Origin: an uncultured Campylobacter sp.
GTDB lineage: Bacteria; Campylobacterota; Campylobacteria; Campylobacterales; Campylobacteraceae
Length of the DNA: 23,483 nucleotides
Direction: 5' to 3'
Assembly: GCA_937965895.1 (NCBI GenBank)
Contig: CALCKS010000205.1
Coordinates: 1-23,483 of the forward strand
Shown here: positions 8,868-15,862 of the stretch, one piece after another
Numbering within the stretch: position 1 is the first letter of the stretch
Layout: the number at the start of each line of letters is the position of its first letter
Program-made: the position numbers and the translations under genes
Notes under the pieces: model-generated
What the model saw: the letters and a program-made list of their open reading frames with translations, nothing else
Told to the model about the DNA's origin: nothing
The model's database searches: none

Positions 8868-9760
8868 TAAAATTCCCTATCTATCATTGATTTTACGATA
8901 CTTTCTAGGCCGTCTACGTTAAATTTTTCTACCGATTTTATCGCCTGCTCGCCTAAATTTTTTGCCGCCTCTATGCTTTTTAAAATCGCGTCCGTTTCGT
9001 TCATCCTCGCCCTCACCCAGCCTCTCTCGGCCTCGCTCAGATCTTTTTTAAACAAGCTTTTTAGCTTCTCTTTGTCCGCTTCGTTCAAGCTCTCGTAAAG
9101 ATAAATGTAAGGCAGCGTCGTTTTACCCTCTTTAAAGTCGCTGAAATTGGGCTTTCCAAGCGTCGCTGCGTCTTGCGTGACGTCTAGGATGTCGTCGATT
9201 ATCTGAAAGGCTAGGCCTAAATTTTTACCGTAAATTTTAAAATTACGCGCGTCAAGTCCTGCCAGTATCGCTCCGACCGCTGCCGCAGCCTCGATCAAAA
9301 CGGCGGTTTTATAGTAGATCATCGTTTCGTACGCGGATTTGTCTTCGTTAAATTTAGCCGAGAGATCCACGTCCATCATCTCGCCCACACTTAGCTTACT
9401 AACCGCGCCCGATATCTCGCCCGCGATCTCGTGCGGAAATTTAGACAGCTCATAAAAGCCCTTCGAGTAGAGGATATCGCCTAGCATAACGGCGTTTTTG
9501 GTGCCGAAGCTCGCGTTTATACTAGGGCTTCCGCGCCTAGTGTCCGCATCATCTATCACGTCGTCGTGAAGCAGGCTAGCCAGGTGAATAAGCTCGATAA
9601 TCGCGCAAATTTTTAGACTTTGCTCGCTCTCGCCCGCTATTTTTAAAAGCAGCTTAGAGCGCAGCTTTTTGCCCGAATTTATCCGAGCAAACATCGCATT
9701 TGCAGGCTCATAGCCAAGCTCCGCGATAAAATTTTTCATTATCAGATCGATTTTTTCCAT
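8867..9760 (-). CDS. Polyprenyl diphosphate synthase, probably long-chain for menaquinone
   Basis: A 297-residue trans-isoprenyl diphosphate synthase that extends allylic diphosphates with isopentenyl diphosphate. Both Asp-rich motifs are intact: LLHDDVIDDADTRRG (D66, D67, D70) and QIIDDILDVTQD (D189, D190, D193), with GKKLRSKLL (30-38) for diphosphate binding and GKTTLPY near 212-218. The residues four and five places before the first motif are Ser 62 and Ala 61. Small residues here usually leave the product pocket open and so favour long chains; this is inference from family knowledge. The product would be the menaquinone side chain, which fits the ubiD-type gene nearby. It may be ispB or ispA-like by name; chain length cannot be settled from sequence. 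Confidence 0.9.
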   Translation of the reverse strand: MEKIDLIMKNFIAELGYEPANAMFARINSGKKLRSKLLLKIAGESEQSLKICAIIELIHLASLLHDDVIDDADTRRGSPSINASFGTKNAVMLGDILYSKGFYELSKFPHEIAGEISGAVSKLSVGEMMDVDLSAKFNEDKSAYETMIYYKTAVLIEAAAAVGAILAGLDARNFKIYGKNLGLAFQIIDDILDVTQDAATLGKPNFSDFKEGKTTLPYIYLYESLNEADKEKLKSLFKKDLSEAERGWVRARMNETDAILKSIEAAKNLGEQAIKSVEKFNVDGLESIVKSMIDREF

Positions 9761-9783
9761 TTAGGCTCACTTAAATTTTGCTT

Positions 9784-10239
9784 TTATCTGGCGTTTTGCG
9801 CGCTGTTTTGAGCGCCGCTCTGCTTTTTTGGCGGGTCCAAAAACTCAACATCTACGCGCTGTTCGTCGTCATTTATCAGCACGCGAAATTTCGCTACGCC
9901 TTGCTTAAAATCCTCAAAAACGAGATAAAGCGCGACGCGGTCGCTAGGCGGGTACTTGAGGTCCGGTATCAAAGTCTGCTTGTAAGTCTCAAGGCCGCGC
10001 CTTAGCGACATAACAAGCTGGCGAGGATAGTTTCGGTAGCGCGAATGCACGATGATGTTCGTGTTATCAAAAAGCGTCCAACGAAAATCAAAGCTCTCTC
10101 GCTCGTCCGTGCCTTTTTTGGTCACGAAAACCCGCGCCCACTCGTCTTTTTTGAGCTCAAAAAGGTGCTCTTCCTCGAAATTTACCGCGCCGAAAGCCAA
10201 CGATAAAAACAACGAAAATATAACGGCTATTTTACTCAT
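9784..10239 (-). CDS. Small conserved exported protein of unknown function
   Basis: A 151-residue protein with a signal peptide (MSKIAVIFSLFLSLAFGA, likely cleaved after residue 18). The mature part has an alternating hydrophobic pattern suggesting beta strands (RVFVTKKG, SFDFRWTLFD, VALYLVFEDF, KFRVLINDDE). It ends in a low-complexity polar tail rich in Gln, Ser, Ala and Asn (PPKKQSGAQNSAQNAR). I know no function. The same position, between a DUF2018 gene and a polyprenyl synthase, holds a small exported protein in C. jejuni (Cj0540) and H. pylori (HP0241) as I recall. It starts 8 nt inside the upstream gene and ends 23 nt before the next. A periplasmic location is inferred. Confidence 0.82.
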   Translation of the reverse strand: MSKIAVIFSLFLSLAFGAVNFEEEHLFELKKDEWARVFVTKKGTDERESFDFRWTLFDNTNIIVHSRYRNYPRQLVMSLRRGLETYKQTLIPDLKYPPSDRVALYLVFEDFKQGVAKFRVLINDDEQRVDVEFLDPPKKQSGAQNSAQNAR

Positions 10240-10489
10240 TTTGACTTAAAATATCCCCACTAAGCCCGATGTAAATGTCGTTTAGCCGCTCATTTATCAG
10301 GGTTTGATTTTGAGAAATAAACGAATTTTGCGCCGTTTCGTCAAAGCCGCTTTTTTCGCAAAATTCGCTCATCGCGATAAATTTTTCAAAGGTTTTTTCT
10401 AGTTCGTTTTCGACTAAGTTTTTGTTCGCGTTAAATAAAATTTCAAAGAATTTTTCTCTCGGACTTTGAGAAAATATATCATAATCCAT
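10232..10489 (-). CDS. DUF2018 protein, HP0242-like
   Basis: An 85-residue, all-helical, acidic protein. I start at ATG 10487-10489 (MDYDIFSQSP), which has AAAGG about 11 nt upstream; a TTG seven codons earlier would extend the frame but gives a basic, poorly matching N-terminus. The length, the start xDYxxxxIF-like pattern and the end DILSQNE resemble H. pylori HP0242, the DUF2018 prototype. Crystal structures of that protein show an intertwined, pseudo-knotted homodimer. No biochemical role is known. It is the first gene of the operon running to 3790, and the same DUF2018 / exported protein / polyprenyl synthase / hemA / proS order is found in H. pylori. The family call rests on remembered sequence, not a search. 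Confidence 0.8.
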   Translation of the reverse strand: MDYDIFSQSPREKFFEILFNANKNLVENELEKTFEKFIAMSEFCEKSGFDETAQNSFISQNQTLINERLNDIYIGLSGDILSQNE

Positions 10490-10579
10490 AAATTTTAAAA
10501 CCTTTCGCAAATCTTAAAATACATACTATTTTTTGTAAAATCTTACCTAAAATCATACGCACTATAATACGCTAATTTT

Positions 10580-11203
10580 TTATAACTTCTCGATATATAG
10601 GGCTGCTTCAGCCACCGTAAAGATATTGTCGCAGCTTGGACTTTGGCTACCAAAGCCCCAGCAAACATTTAGATATTTCATATTCGCATTGCGTGCGGCG
10701 AGCTCATCTTTTTTACTATCTCCGACAAAAATCGCTTTATCAAATTTGCCTGATTTTAATATCAAATTTAGCATCGCGGGATCTGGTTTTTGAGGTACGT
10801 TTTCATCCGCTCCTACTATGAGATCGAAAAATTTAAATATCCCGCTTCTTTGCAAAATTTCATCCAAAGTATATCGCGGCGCATTGCTAGCTAGGGCGAC
10901 AAAATGCCCGGCCTCTTTTAGTCCTGCTAGCAGTCCCTCAACGCCATCATATGCAGTAGCGTATTCGCGGTAGTTTTTCTTAAATTTAGCTTCAAAGTTA
11001 TCCCGCAGCTTCATATCAGGCTTATCTATACCGTAAAAGTCAAGCCCCAAATTTCGCCCCGGCTCGTTTATGGCCTTTACGATAAACTCCGCCGCCAGAT
11101 CGCCCTCAAGCCCCAGCTCGCGCCGCACCTCGTTTACCGTCTCGCAGATCGCTTTTGCGCTATCTATGAGCGTGCCGTCCATGTCAAATATCACACATTT
11201 CAC
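10580..11203 (-). CDS. HAD-superfamily phosphatase, phosphoglycolate phosphatase-like
   Basis: A 207-residue haloacid-dehalogenase hydrolase. Motif I is VIFDMDGTLIDS with nucleophile Asp 7 and acid/base Asp 9. Motif II is the Ser in ALASNAP (about 106). Motif III is Lys 139 in QKPDPAML. Motif IV is VGDSKKDE (160-167) with its metal-binding Asp residues. The helical cap between motifs I and II makes it subfamily I, of the Gph/PGP type. The substrate cannot be told from sequence; 2-phosphoglycolate, other small phosphate esters or pyrophosphate are all possible. The ATG overlaps the stop of the gene at 11200 as ATGA, so the two are coupled. The product should be cytoplasmic. Confidence 0.9.
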   Translation of the reverse strand: MKCVIFDMDGTLIDSAKAICETVNEVRRELGLEGDLAAEFIVKAINEPGRNLGLDFYGIDKPDMKLRDNFEAKFKKNYREYATAYDGVEGLLAGLKEAGHFVALASNAPRYTLDEILQRSGIFKFFDLIVGADENVPQKPDPAMLNLILKSGKFDKAIFVGDSKKDELAARNANMKYLNVCWGFGSQSPSCDNIFTVAEAALYIEKL

Positions 11204-11532
11204 TCTTCGTCCTTATATTTTTTTCTATGTTTTTCTTTTTTATAGGTTTTTTGATTTTTTAGCTTTTCTAGTGCATTGGCGCAGGCCACCAGCTCACCTC
11301 TCTCACCGCCTTTTACGACTAAATTTACGAAATTTTCAAGAGATTTCGAGTAGGCGTTATCTAAAAAAACAGGCTCGATCTTGCGTAAAATTTCGGCGTT
11401 TTTGCCCACCCTAGCGCGAAATTCGTCCTCGTTAAAATCCTCTCTTTTTAGCGCACTAATCGCGGCTTTGGCGAATTTTTCCAGGCCGCGCAGGTATTTT
11501 ACGCGCTTAAATTTGTCGTTTTGTTCAGCCAT
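11200..11532 (-). CDS. Small basic conserved protein of unknown function
   Basis: A 110-residue, mostly helical, highly charged protein without a signal or membrane segment. The middle (EIEPVFLDNAYSKSLENFVN-like region, about 52-72) looks globular. The C-terminal 20 residues are Lys-rich (KNQKTYKKEKHRKKYKDEE), suggesting contact with nucleic acid or a flexible tail; this is inference. AAAGGA before the ATG is a good ribosome-binding site. The gene is co-transcribed with the HAD phosphatase through an ATGA overlap. A small hypothetical gene next to a HAD gene also occurs in C. jejuni (Cj1232-Cj1233, from memory). I assign no function. Confidence 0.8.
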   Translation of the reverse strand: MAEQNDKFKRVKYLRGLEKFAKAAISALKREDFNEDEFRARVGKNAEILRKIEPVFLDNAYSKSLENFVNLVVKGGERGELVACANALEKLKNQKTYKKEKHRKKYKDEE

Positions 11533-11552
11533 TTTTTCCTTTCAAAAGCCCA

Positions 11553-11558
11553 ATTATA
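11553..11558 (-). promoter_or_regulatory. -10 box for the small basic protein and HAD gene
   Basis: Perfect TATAAT on the minus strand, 20 nt before the ATG at 11532, with AAAGGA between them. The place where its -35 region would lie (about 11576-11581) coincides with the metY -10 box. Confidence 0.65.
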
Positions 11559-11579
11559 CCAATTTAAACTTTTAGCGGT

Positions 11580-11585
11580 TATAAT
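11580..11585 (+). promoter_or_regulatory. metY: -10 box of metY
   Basis: Perfect TATAAT on the plus strand, 26 nt before the metY ATG, with AAGGAG as ribosome-binding site. Its -35 region would lie at about 11557-11562, overlapping the -10 box of the divergent promoter. Confidence 0.65.
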
Positions 11586-11611
11586 GCGCGCAAATTTTAC
11601 AAGGAGAAAAA

Positions 11612-12883
11612 ATGCAAAAAGAGACGATCGCCACGCACTACGGCTACGACACCAAGGCAGGCCCAGGCGCCATGGCGGTGCCGATTTACCAGACTACGGC
11701 TTATGATTTCGGTAGCGCCGAGGCGGCTGCGGCGAGATTTGCGCTAGAAGACCCGGGCCACATTTATACGAGGCTAGGCAACCCGACGACGGACGTTCTA
11801 GAGAGCCGTATAGCCGCACTCGAGGAGGGCTCGGCCTCTATCGTGACAGCCAGCGGTCAGGCGGCGATTTTCTACTCGATCGCAAATTTAGCCGCAGTCG
11901 GCGACAACATCGTCGTGGCAAAGAAAATTTACGGCGGCACGATGGTTCTTTTCATGCATACGCTTAAGCGTTTTGGTATCGAGGCGCGGGTGTTTGACAG
12001 CGACACGGCGGACGATCTTGAAAATTTGATCAATAACAAAACGCGCGCGATATTTTTCGAGACGCTATCAAACCCGCAAATCGCAATCCCGAATTTTAAA
12101 AAGATCGTAGAGATCGCGGATAAGCACGGCGTCGTAACGATCGCAGATAACACCGTGCCTACGCCGATTATTTTCCAACCGCTAAATCACGGCGTAGACG
12201 TCGTCGTGCATAGCGCGAGCAAATATATCTGCGGCCAGGGCCTAAGCCTAGCTGGCGCAGTAGTAGCTAGCAAAAATTTAAACGCCAAGCTAGTCGGCAA
12301 CGCCAGATACGCGCACTTTAACGAGCCTGACGAGAGCTATCACGGGCTAGTTTACGCTCAGATGGCGGATAAATTCGACATCTACACGCTACGCATGAGA
12401 GTGGCTTTAGTGCGCGATATAGGCGCTACGATCTCGCCTTTTAACTCATGGCAGCTCATCCAGGGGCTTGAGACGTTAAGCGTTCGTATCGAGAGGCACT
12501 CGCAAAATGCGCGCAAAATCGCCGAGTTTTTAAACTCGCACAAATACGTAAAACGCGTAACCTACCCTGCGCTAAAAAGCGACTCGGAGCACGAAAAGGC
12601 GCAAAAATACTTCAAATACGGTATGGCTAGCGGGCTAATGTGCTTTGAAACCGATAGCTATGAGCGTGCCGTAAAGATGCTCGGCAAGGTAAAGCTCTTT
12701 AAAATCGTCGTAAATATCGGCGACTCAAAGTCGCTCATCACGCACCCAGCCTCCACTACGCACCAGCAGCTCTCCGCCGAGGAGCTAACGAAAGCCGGCA
12801 TAACAAAGGAACTAATCAGAATCAGCGTCGGCCTAGAAAACGCGGACGATCTCATCGCCGATCTCGCGCAGGCTTTGGAGTAA
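11612..12883 (+). CDS. metY: O-acetylhomoserine sulfhydrylase (MetY), PLP enzyme
   Basis: MetY makes homocysteine directly from O-acetylhomoserine and sulfide, feeding methionine synthesis in the cytoplasm. The 423-residue protein belongs to the Cys/Met-metabolism PLP family and has the longer length typical of the sulfhydrylases. It shows TRLGNPTTDVLE (53-64), ASGQAAI (80-86) for phosphate binding, the cofactor Asp in IADNT (177-181), and Lys 204 in VVHSASKYICGQG forming the Schiff base. The C-terminal QLIQGLETLSVRIERHSQNA-type stretch (about 282-301) separates it from short cystathionine synthases. AAGGAG lies 6 nt before the ATG, and a strong terminator follows. It points against its neighbours on both sides. 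A cystathionine gamma-synthase is the alternative but less likely. Confidence 0.93.
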   Translation: MQKETIATHYGYDTKAGPGAMAVPIYQTTAYDFGSAEAAAARFALEDPGHIYTRLGNPTTDVLESRIAALEEGSASIVTASGQAAIFYSIANLAAVGDNIVVAKKIYGGTMVLFMHTLKRFGIEARVFDSDTADDLENLINNKTRAIFFETLSNPQIAIPNFKKIVEIADKHGVVTIADNTVPTPIIFQPLNHGVDVVVHSASKYICGQGLSLAGAVVASKNLNAKLVGNARYAHFNEPDESYHGLVYAQMADKFDIYTLRMRVALVRDIGATISPFNSWQLIQGLETLSVRIERHSQNARKIAEFLNSHKYVKRVTYPALKSDSEHEKAQKYFKYGMASGLMCFETDSYERAVKMLGKVKLFKIVVNIGDSKSLITHPASTTHQQLSAEELTKAGITKELIRISVGLENADDLIADLAQALE

Positions 12884-12892
12884 AATTAAGCG

Positions 12893-12912
12893 GAGCGGAT
12901 AAAAATCCGCTC
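12893..12912 (+). terminator. Terminator after metY
   Basis: An 8-bp perfect stem (GAGCGGAT / ATCCGCTC) with an AAAA loop begins 10 nt past the metY stop. It is followed by TAAAATTT rather than a pure T run. It may also serve the convergent methyltransferase gene. Confidence 0.75.
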
Positions 12913-13028
12913 TAAAATTTGCTCATACTGCTTTGGCGCTACGAGCTTGCACCTCACGATTGCGCTTTACATAAGCCGCAAATTTTAAAAACTTCTGGAG
13001 CGGGCGTAAAATATTTTTTGCTAGACGG

Positions 13029-13835
13029 CTAACTTTTTAAATCAAAATGCAAAATTTTAGCTCGCTTCGTAAAATCTACAAATTTCATTATGAGGCGGGT
13101 GGTAAATTTGAGCCTTTTTGCAAGAATCTTGCGAGCGTCAGTAAAAAATACTCTCTCCTCTACCAAATTTACGTCTGCTTCCAGCGCAAATTTATAGCCG
13201 TCCTCGACGCAAAATCTCATAATCGCCTCATTGTTTCCGATGCTTTTTACATATTTGTTGGCGTATTTTAGACCTGCTTCATTTGTGGCGTCAAATACGA
13301 GCTCGGCATTTTTAAAGGTACTTTTAAGCTCGCGAATCAAATTTAAGATCTGTCCGCGCGTAAAATACTGAAATACTCCGCACGCCACAAACAGCGTCGG
13401 CAAGCTCTCGTCGATACGCCGCACCCAAGCCAGATCAAACATATCGCAGCCTACGAGCGTATCGTTTGCACAGCCGCCAAGCAAAAGCAGCCTAAGCTCT
13501 ATCACCTCGGGCAAATCTATCTCGTAAAAGGTCGCGTTTACGGTTTTTAAACGAAAGCAGGCCGTCTCGAGCCCAGCACCCAGGTAAGCGACGTTGCTTT
13601 TTGGATATTTTGCGCAAAATTTACGCACGATCTCGTCCATGTTGTAGTATCTGGCTGCAGACGCCACGAGCGCGTATTCGGACGATTTTTCTCGCACGGA
13701 TTCGCAGTTTGTTTGCACGATATTTTCGAGCGACAGCGCCTTTTCGTCGTAAAAATAATCGGGGAAATTTTTAGAAGCGAAAATTCGCGCGCTAAGCGGG
13801 ATAAACAGCGTCTTTGAAACGGCAGATAAGTCCAA
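13029..13835 (-). CDS. LCM-type class I SAM-dependent methyltransferase
   Basis: A 268-residue methyltransferase of the leucine-carboxyl-methyltransferase / COG3315 type. Motif I is VAYLGAGLETACFRL (about 87-101), matching the family's GAGLDTRxFRL. The next strand ends in YEIDLPEVIELR (about 109-120), whose Asp should hold the SAM ribose. Then come GCDMFDLAWV and ACGVFQYF, the usual catalytic-region block. The N-terminus (LSAVSKTLFIPLSARI) also fits. The start is TTG at 13833-13835 with AAGGAG 8 nt upstream; no ATG lies nearby. The substrate is unknown; relatives act on small acids or polyketide-like compounds. It sits between metY and an antiporter, converging on metY. No evidence ties it to metY beyond shared methyl-group chemistry. 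Confidence 0.87.
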   Translation of the reverse strand: MDLSAVSKTLFIPLSARIFASKNFPDYFYDEKALSLENIVQTNCESVREKSSEYALVASAARYYNMDEIVRKFCAKYPKSNVAYLGAGLETACFRLKTVNATFYEIDLPEVIELRLLLLGGCANDTLVGCDMFDLAWVRRIDESLPTLFVACGVFQYFTRGQILNLIRELKSTFKNAELVFDATNEAGLKYANKYVKSIGNNEAIMRFCVEDGYKFALEADVNLVEERVFFTDARKILAKRLKFTTRLIMKFVDFTKRAKILHFDLKS

Positions 13836-13912
13836 ATTTTACTCCTTTTAGCCCAAAGCATGACTGATCGGCGTCAAATTTGACCGAAACCAAAGGCTAA
13901 ATTTAGGTAAAT

Positions 13913-15358
13913 TTACGCCGTAAAAGTCTTTAAGGTTTCGTTGTATTTGTTCTCGTCCTCGCACTGGATCAGTAGCAAGTCGCCCTCTTCAAACACCGAT
14001 GAGCCGGTAGGTTTGATGTATTCGCCCTTGCGCTTGATGAGTAGTACCAAAAAGTCGCTAGGAAGCTCGAGCTCGGCTAGGTTTTTGCCCACAACTTCGG
14101 CGTCAAAGCGTATGGTGTGCTGGCGTAAAGTGTGGTAAAAGATCGGCAAGTTCGACATCTCGACCTCTTCTTTGACGACCTCTTCTTTGACGCCGCATTT
14201 TTGCGCGACCTTTTCTAGCGTCATGCCTTGGATGATGATAGAGACGAACACGACGAAAAATATCGTGTTAAAAATAAGCTCGGAATTTGGCAAATTTGCG
14301 CCGAACGGATAGATCGCAAGTACGATAGGAACGACGCCTCGAAGCCCGACCCACGAGATAAATATCTTTTCTTTGACATTGTATCTAGAGAGCAAAAGCG
14401 AGAGAAAAACACCCATCGGACGCGCGATAAACATGATCCAAAACGCGATCACTGTGCCCGCAAGCGCGACGGCTGGTAGCTGAGATGGATTTACCAAAAG
14501 TCCCAGCGTCAAAAATATGACGATCTGCATCGTCCACGCGATACCGTCGTGAAAACCGATCAAATTTTTCTTATGCGCAAACTCTTTTTTATTTATAAAC
14601 ATGCCAGCGATATAAACGGCCAAAAAGCCGTTACCGCCGACTTTGCCCGCTAGCACGTATAAAAGCATCACCCAAGCCATCGAAAACACCGGATATAGTC
14701 CCCAGTACTCAAGCCTTAGGCGGTTAAAAAGCCCCGGTAGCGCGACGCCAAATACATAACCCATCAGCCCGCCTAGCAAAAACTGCTTCACCAGCGTTAG
14801 CGCAACATCGGGAACGCTAGGGATCGTGGCTATGGAGATGATTTGTAGCATCGTGACGGTTAAAAAGATCGCCATCGGGTCGTTTGATCCGGACTCTAGC
14901 TCCAAAAGCGGACGGATGTTGTTTCGCAGCGAGATTTCCTTTGCTCCTAGTATCGCAAACACCGCCGCAGCGTCGGTCGAGGAGATGATAGAACCAAAAA
15001 GCAAAGCCTCTAGCCAGTCAAGACCTAGTAGGTATTTTACGAGCACGGCTATCGTACCGGCAGTCAGCACGACGCCAAGGGTGGCTAGGATGATGCCGTT
15101 TACCATGACGGGGCGGATAGATTTTAGATTCGTATCGAGGCCGCCTGCGTAAAGTATAAAAATAAGCGCGATAGTGCCCACGTCTTGGGCCATTTGGCGA
15201 TTGTTAAAATCAAGCCCAAGCAGTCCATCCGAGCCCGCGAGCATACCCACGGCCAAAAATACGACTAACGACGGAATACCGAATCTATCTGAAACCTTGC
15301 TAGAGACGATACAAGCGATAAGCAGGATAGAGAAAAATAATAAAAAAGTTTCTAACAT
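13913..15358 (-). CDS. K+/H+ antiporter of the NhaP2/CvrA type
   Basis: A 481-residue CPA1-family cation/proton antiporter of the inner membrane. About twelve hydrophobic segments span residues 5-380. Conserved features are GGLDTNL (72-78), SSTDAAAVFAIL (126-137) and LESGSNDPMAI (154-164) with the Asn-Asp pair at 159-160 expected in ion exchange. Further on lies WVGLRGVVPIVLA. After a short linker, residues about 410-480 form an RCK_C (TrkA_C) regulatory domain (VGKNLAELELPSDFLVLLI and VFEEGDLLLIQCE), typical of NhaP2. Such proteins expel K+ (sometimes Na+) and are tuned by nucleotides or small ligands. GAGGG precedes the ATG, and its own -10 lies at 15446-15451. C. jejuni has a KefB-labelled antiporter at the matching position (Cj1231, from memory). 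Confidence 0.93.
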   Translation of the reverse strand: MLETFLLFFSILLIACIVSSKVSDRFGIPSLVVFLAVGMLAGSDGLLGLDFNNRQMAQDVGTIALIFILYAGGLDTNLKSIRPVMVNGIILATLGVVLTAGTIAVLVKYLLGLDWLEALLFGSIISSTDAAAVFAILGAKEISLRNNIRPLLELESGSNDPMAIFLTVTMLQIISIATIPSVPDVALTLVKQFLLGGLMGYVFGVALPGLFNRLRLEYWGLYPVFSMAWVMLLYVLAGKVGGNGFLAVYIAGMFINKKEFAHKKNLIGFHDGIAWTMQIVIFLTLGLLVNPSQLPAVALAGTVIAFWIMFIARPMGVFLSLLLSRYNVKEKIFISWVGLRGVVPIVLAIYPFGANLPNSELIFNTIFFVVFVSIIIQGMTLEKVAQKCGVKEEVVKEEVEMSNLPIFYHTLRQHTIRFDAEVVGKNLAELELPSDFLVLLIKRKGEYIKPTGSSVFEEGDLLLIQCEDENKYNETLKTFTA

Positions 15359-15445
15359 TGTCCCTCATTTGAGTTCAAAGCGGGGCAAATTTAAGGCTAA
15401 ATTTAGCACCCTTAAAGCCTCAAATTTGGCGCGTTTTGTAAAAAA

Positions 15446-15451
15446 ATTCTA
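15446..15451 (-). promoter_or_regulatory. -10 box of the antiporter gene
   Basis: TAGAAT on the minus strand, preceded by TGG (close to an extended -10) and about 88 nt before the ATG at 15358. The leader contains the 12-bp palindrome GCTAAATTTAGC (15396-15407). No good -35 box is seen. Confidence 0.45.
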
Positions 15452-15483
15452 CCAGATTTTACCTTTTTAGCGGATAAAAAGGA

Positions 15484-15861
15484 TTAATTTTTATCATCAT
15501 AAAAGATGAGATCAAAGCTATTTTTGCGCTTTACTAGAGCTTTTTTAGACGGCACGCCGCCCTGCTCCATTTTGGCCAGCTCCTCTTTCATCTGCCTTAT
15601 CATGACCTCAGACTGCTCGATCTGCTCTTTTAGCTGCAAGATGATATCAACGCCTGCTAAATTTACGCCAAGATCGCGCGTTAGGCGCAGTATCATCTTG
15701 ATACGGTCCATGTCTTTTTCCGAGTAAAGGCGCATCTTGCCCTCGGTTCTTGATGGCTCTAGCAGCCCCTCGCGCTCGTATTGGCGCAGCGTCTGCGGAT
15801 GTATGGAGAGCACCTTTGCTACGACGCTGATTAGATATACTGGTTCTTCGTATTGTTTCAT
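15484..15861 (-). CDS. hspR: HspR, MerR-family heat-shock repressor
   Basis: A 125-residue MerR-type regulator. The N-terminal winged helix-turn-helix reads YLISVVAKVLSIHPQTLRQYEREGLL (split near 9-20 and 21-34), followed by RLYSEKDMDRIKMI as the second DNA-contacting part. Residues about 74-100 form a coiled coil for dimerisation. The tail is basic. HspR represses chaperone genes at normal temperature by binding HAIR-type inverted repeats, usually together with a chaperone as co-repressor. It lies one base after cbpA in the same transcript. The cbpA promoter carries a HAIR-like site, so autorepression is expected; that is known for H. pylori and C. jejuni and inferred here. Confidence 0.94.
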   Translation of the reverse strand: MKQYEEPVYLISVVAKVLSIHPQTLRQYEREGLLEPSRTEGKMRLYSEKDMDRIKMILRLTRDLGVNLAGVDIILQLKEQIEQSEVMIRQMKEELAKMEQGGVPSKKALVKRKNSFDLIFYDDKN

Positions 15862-15862
15862 C

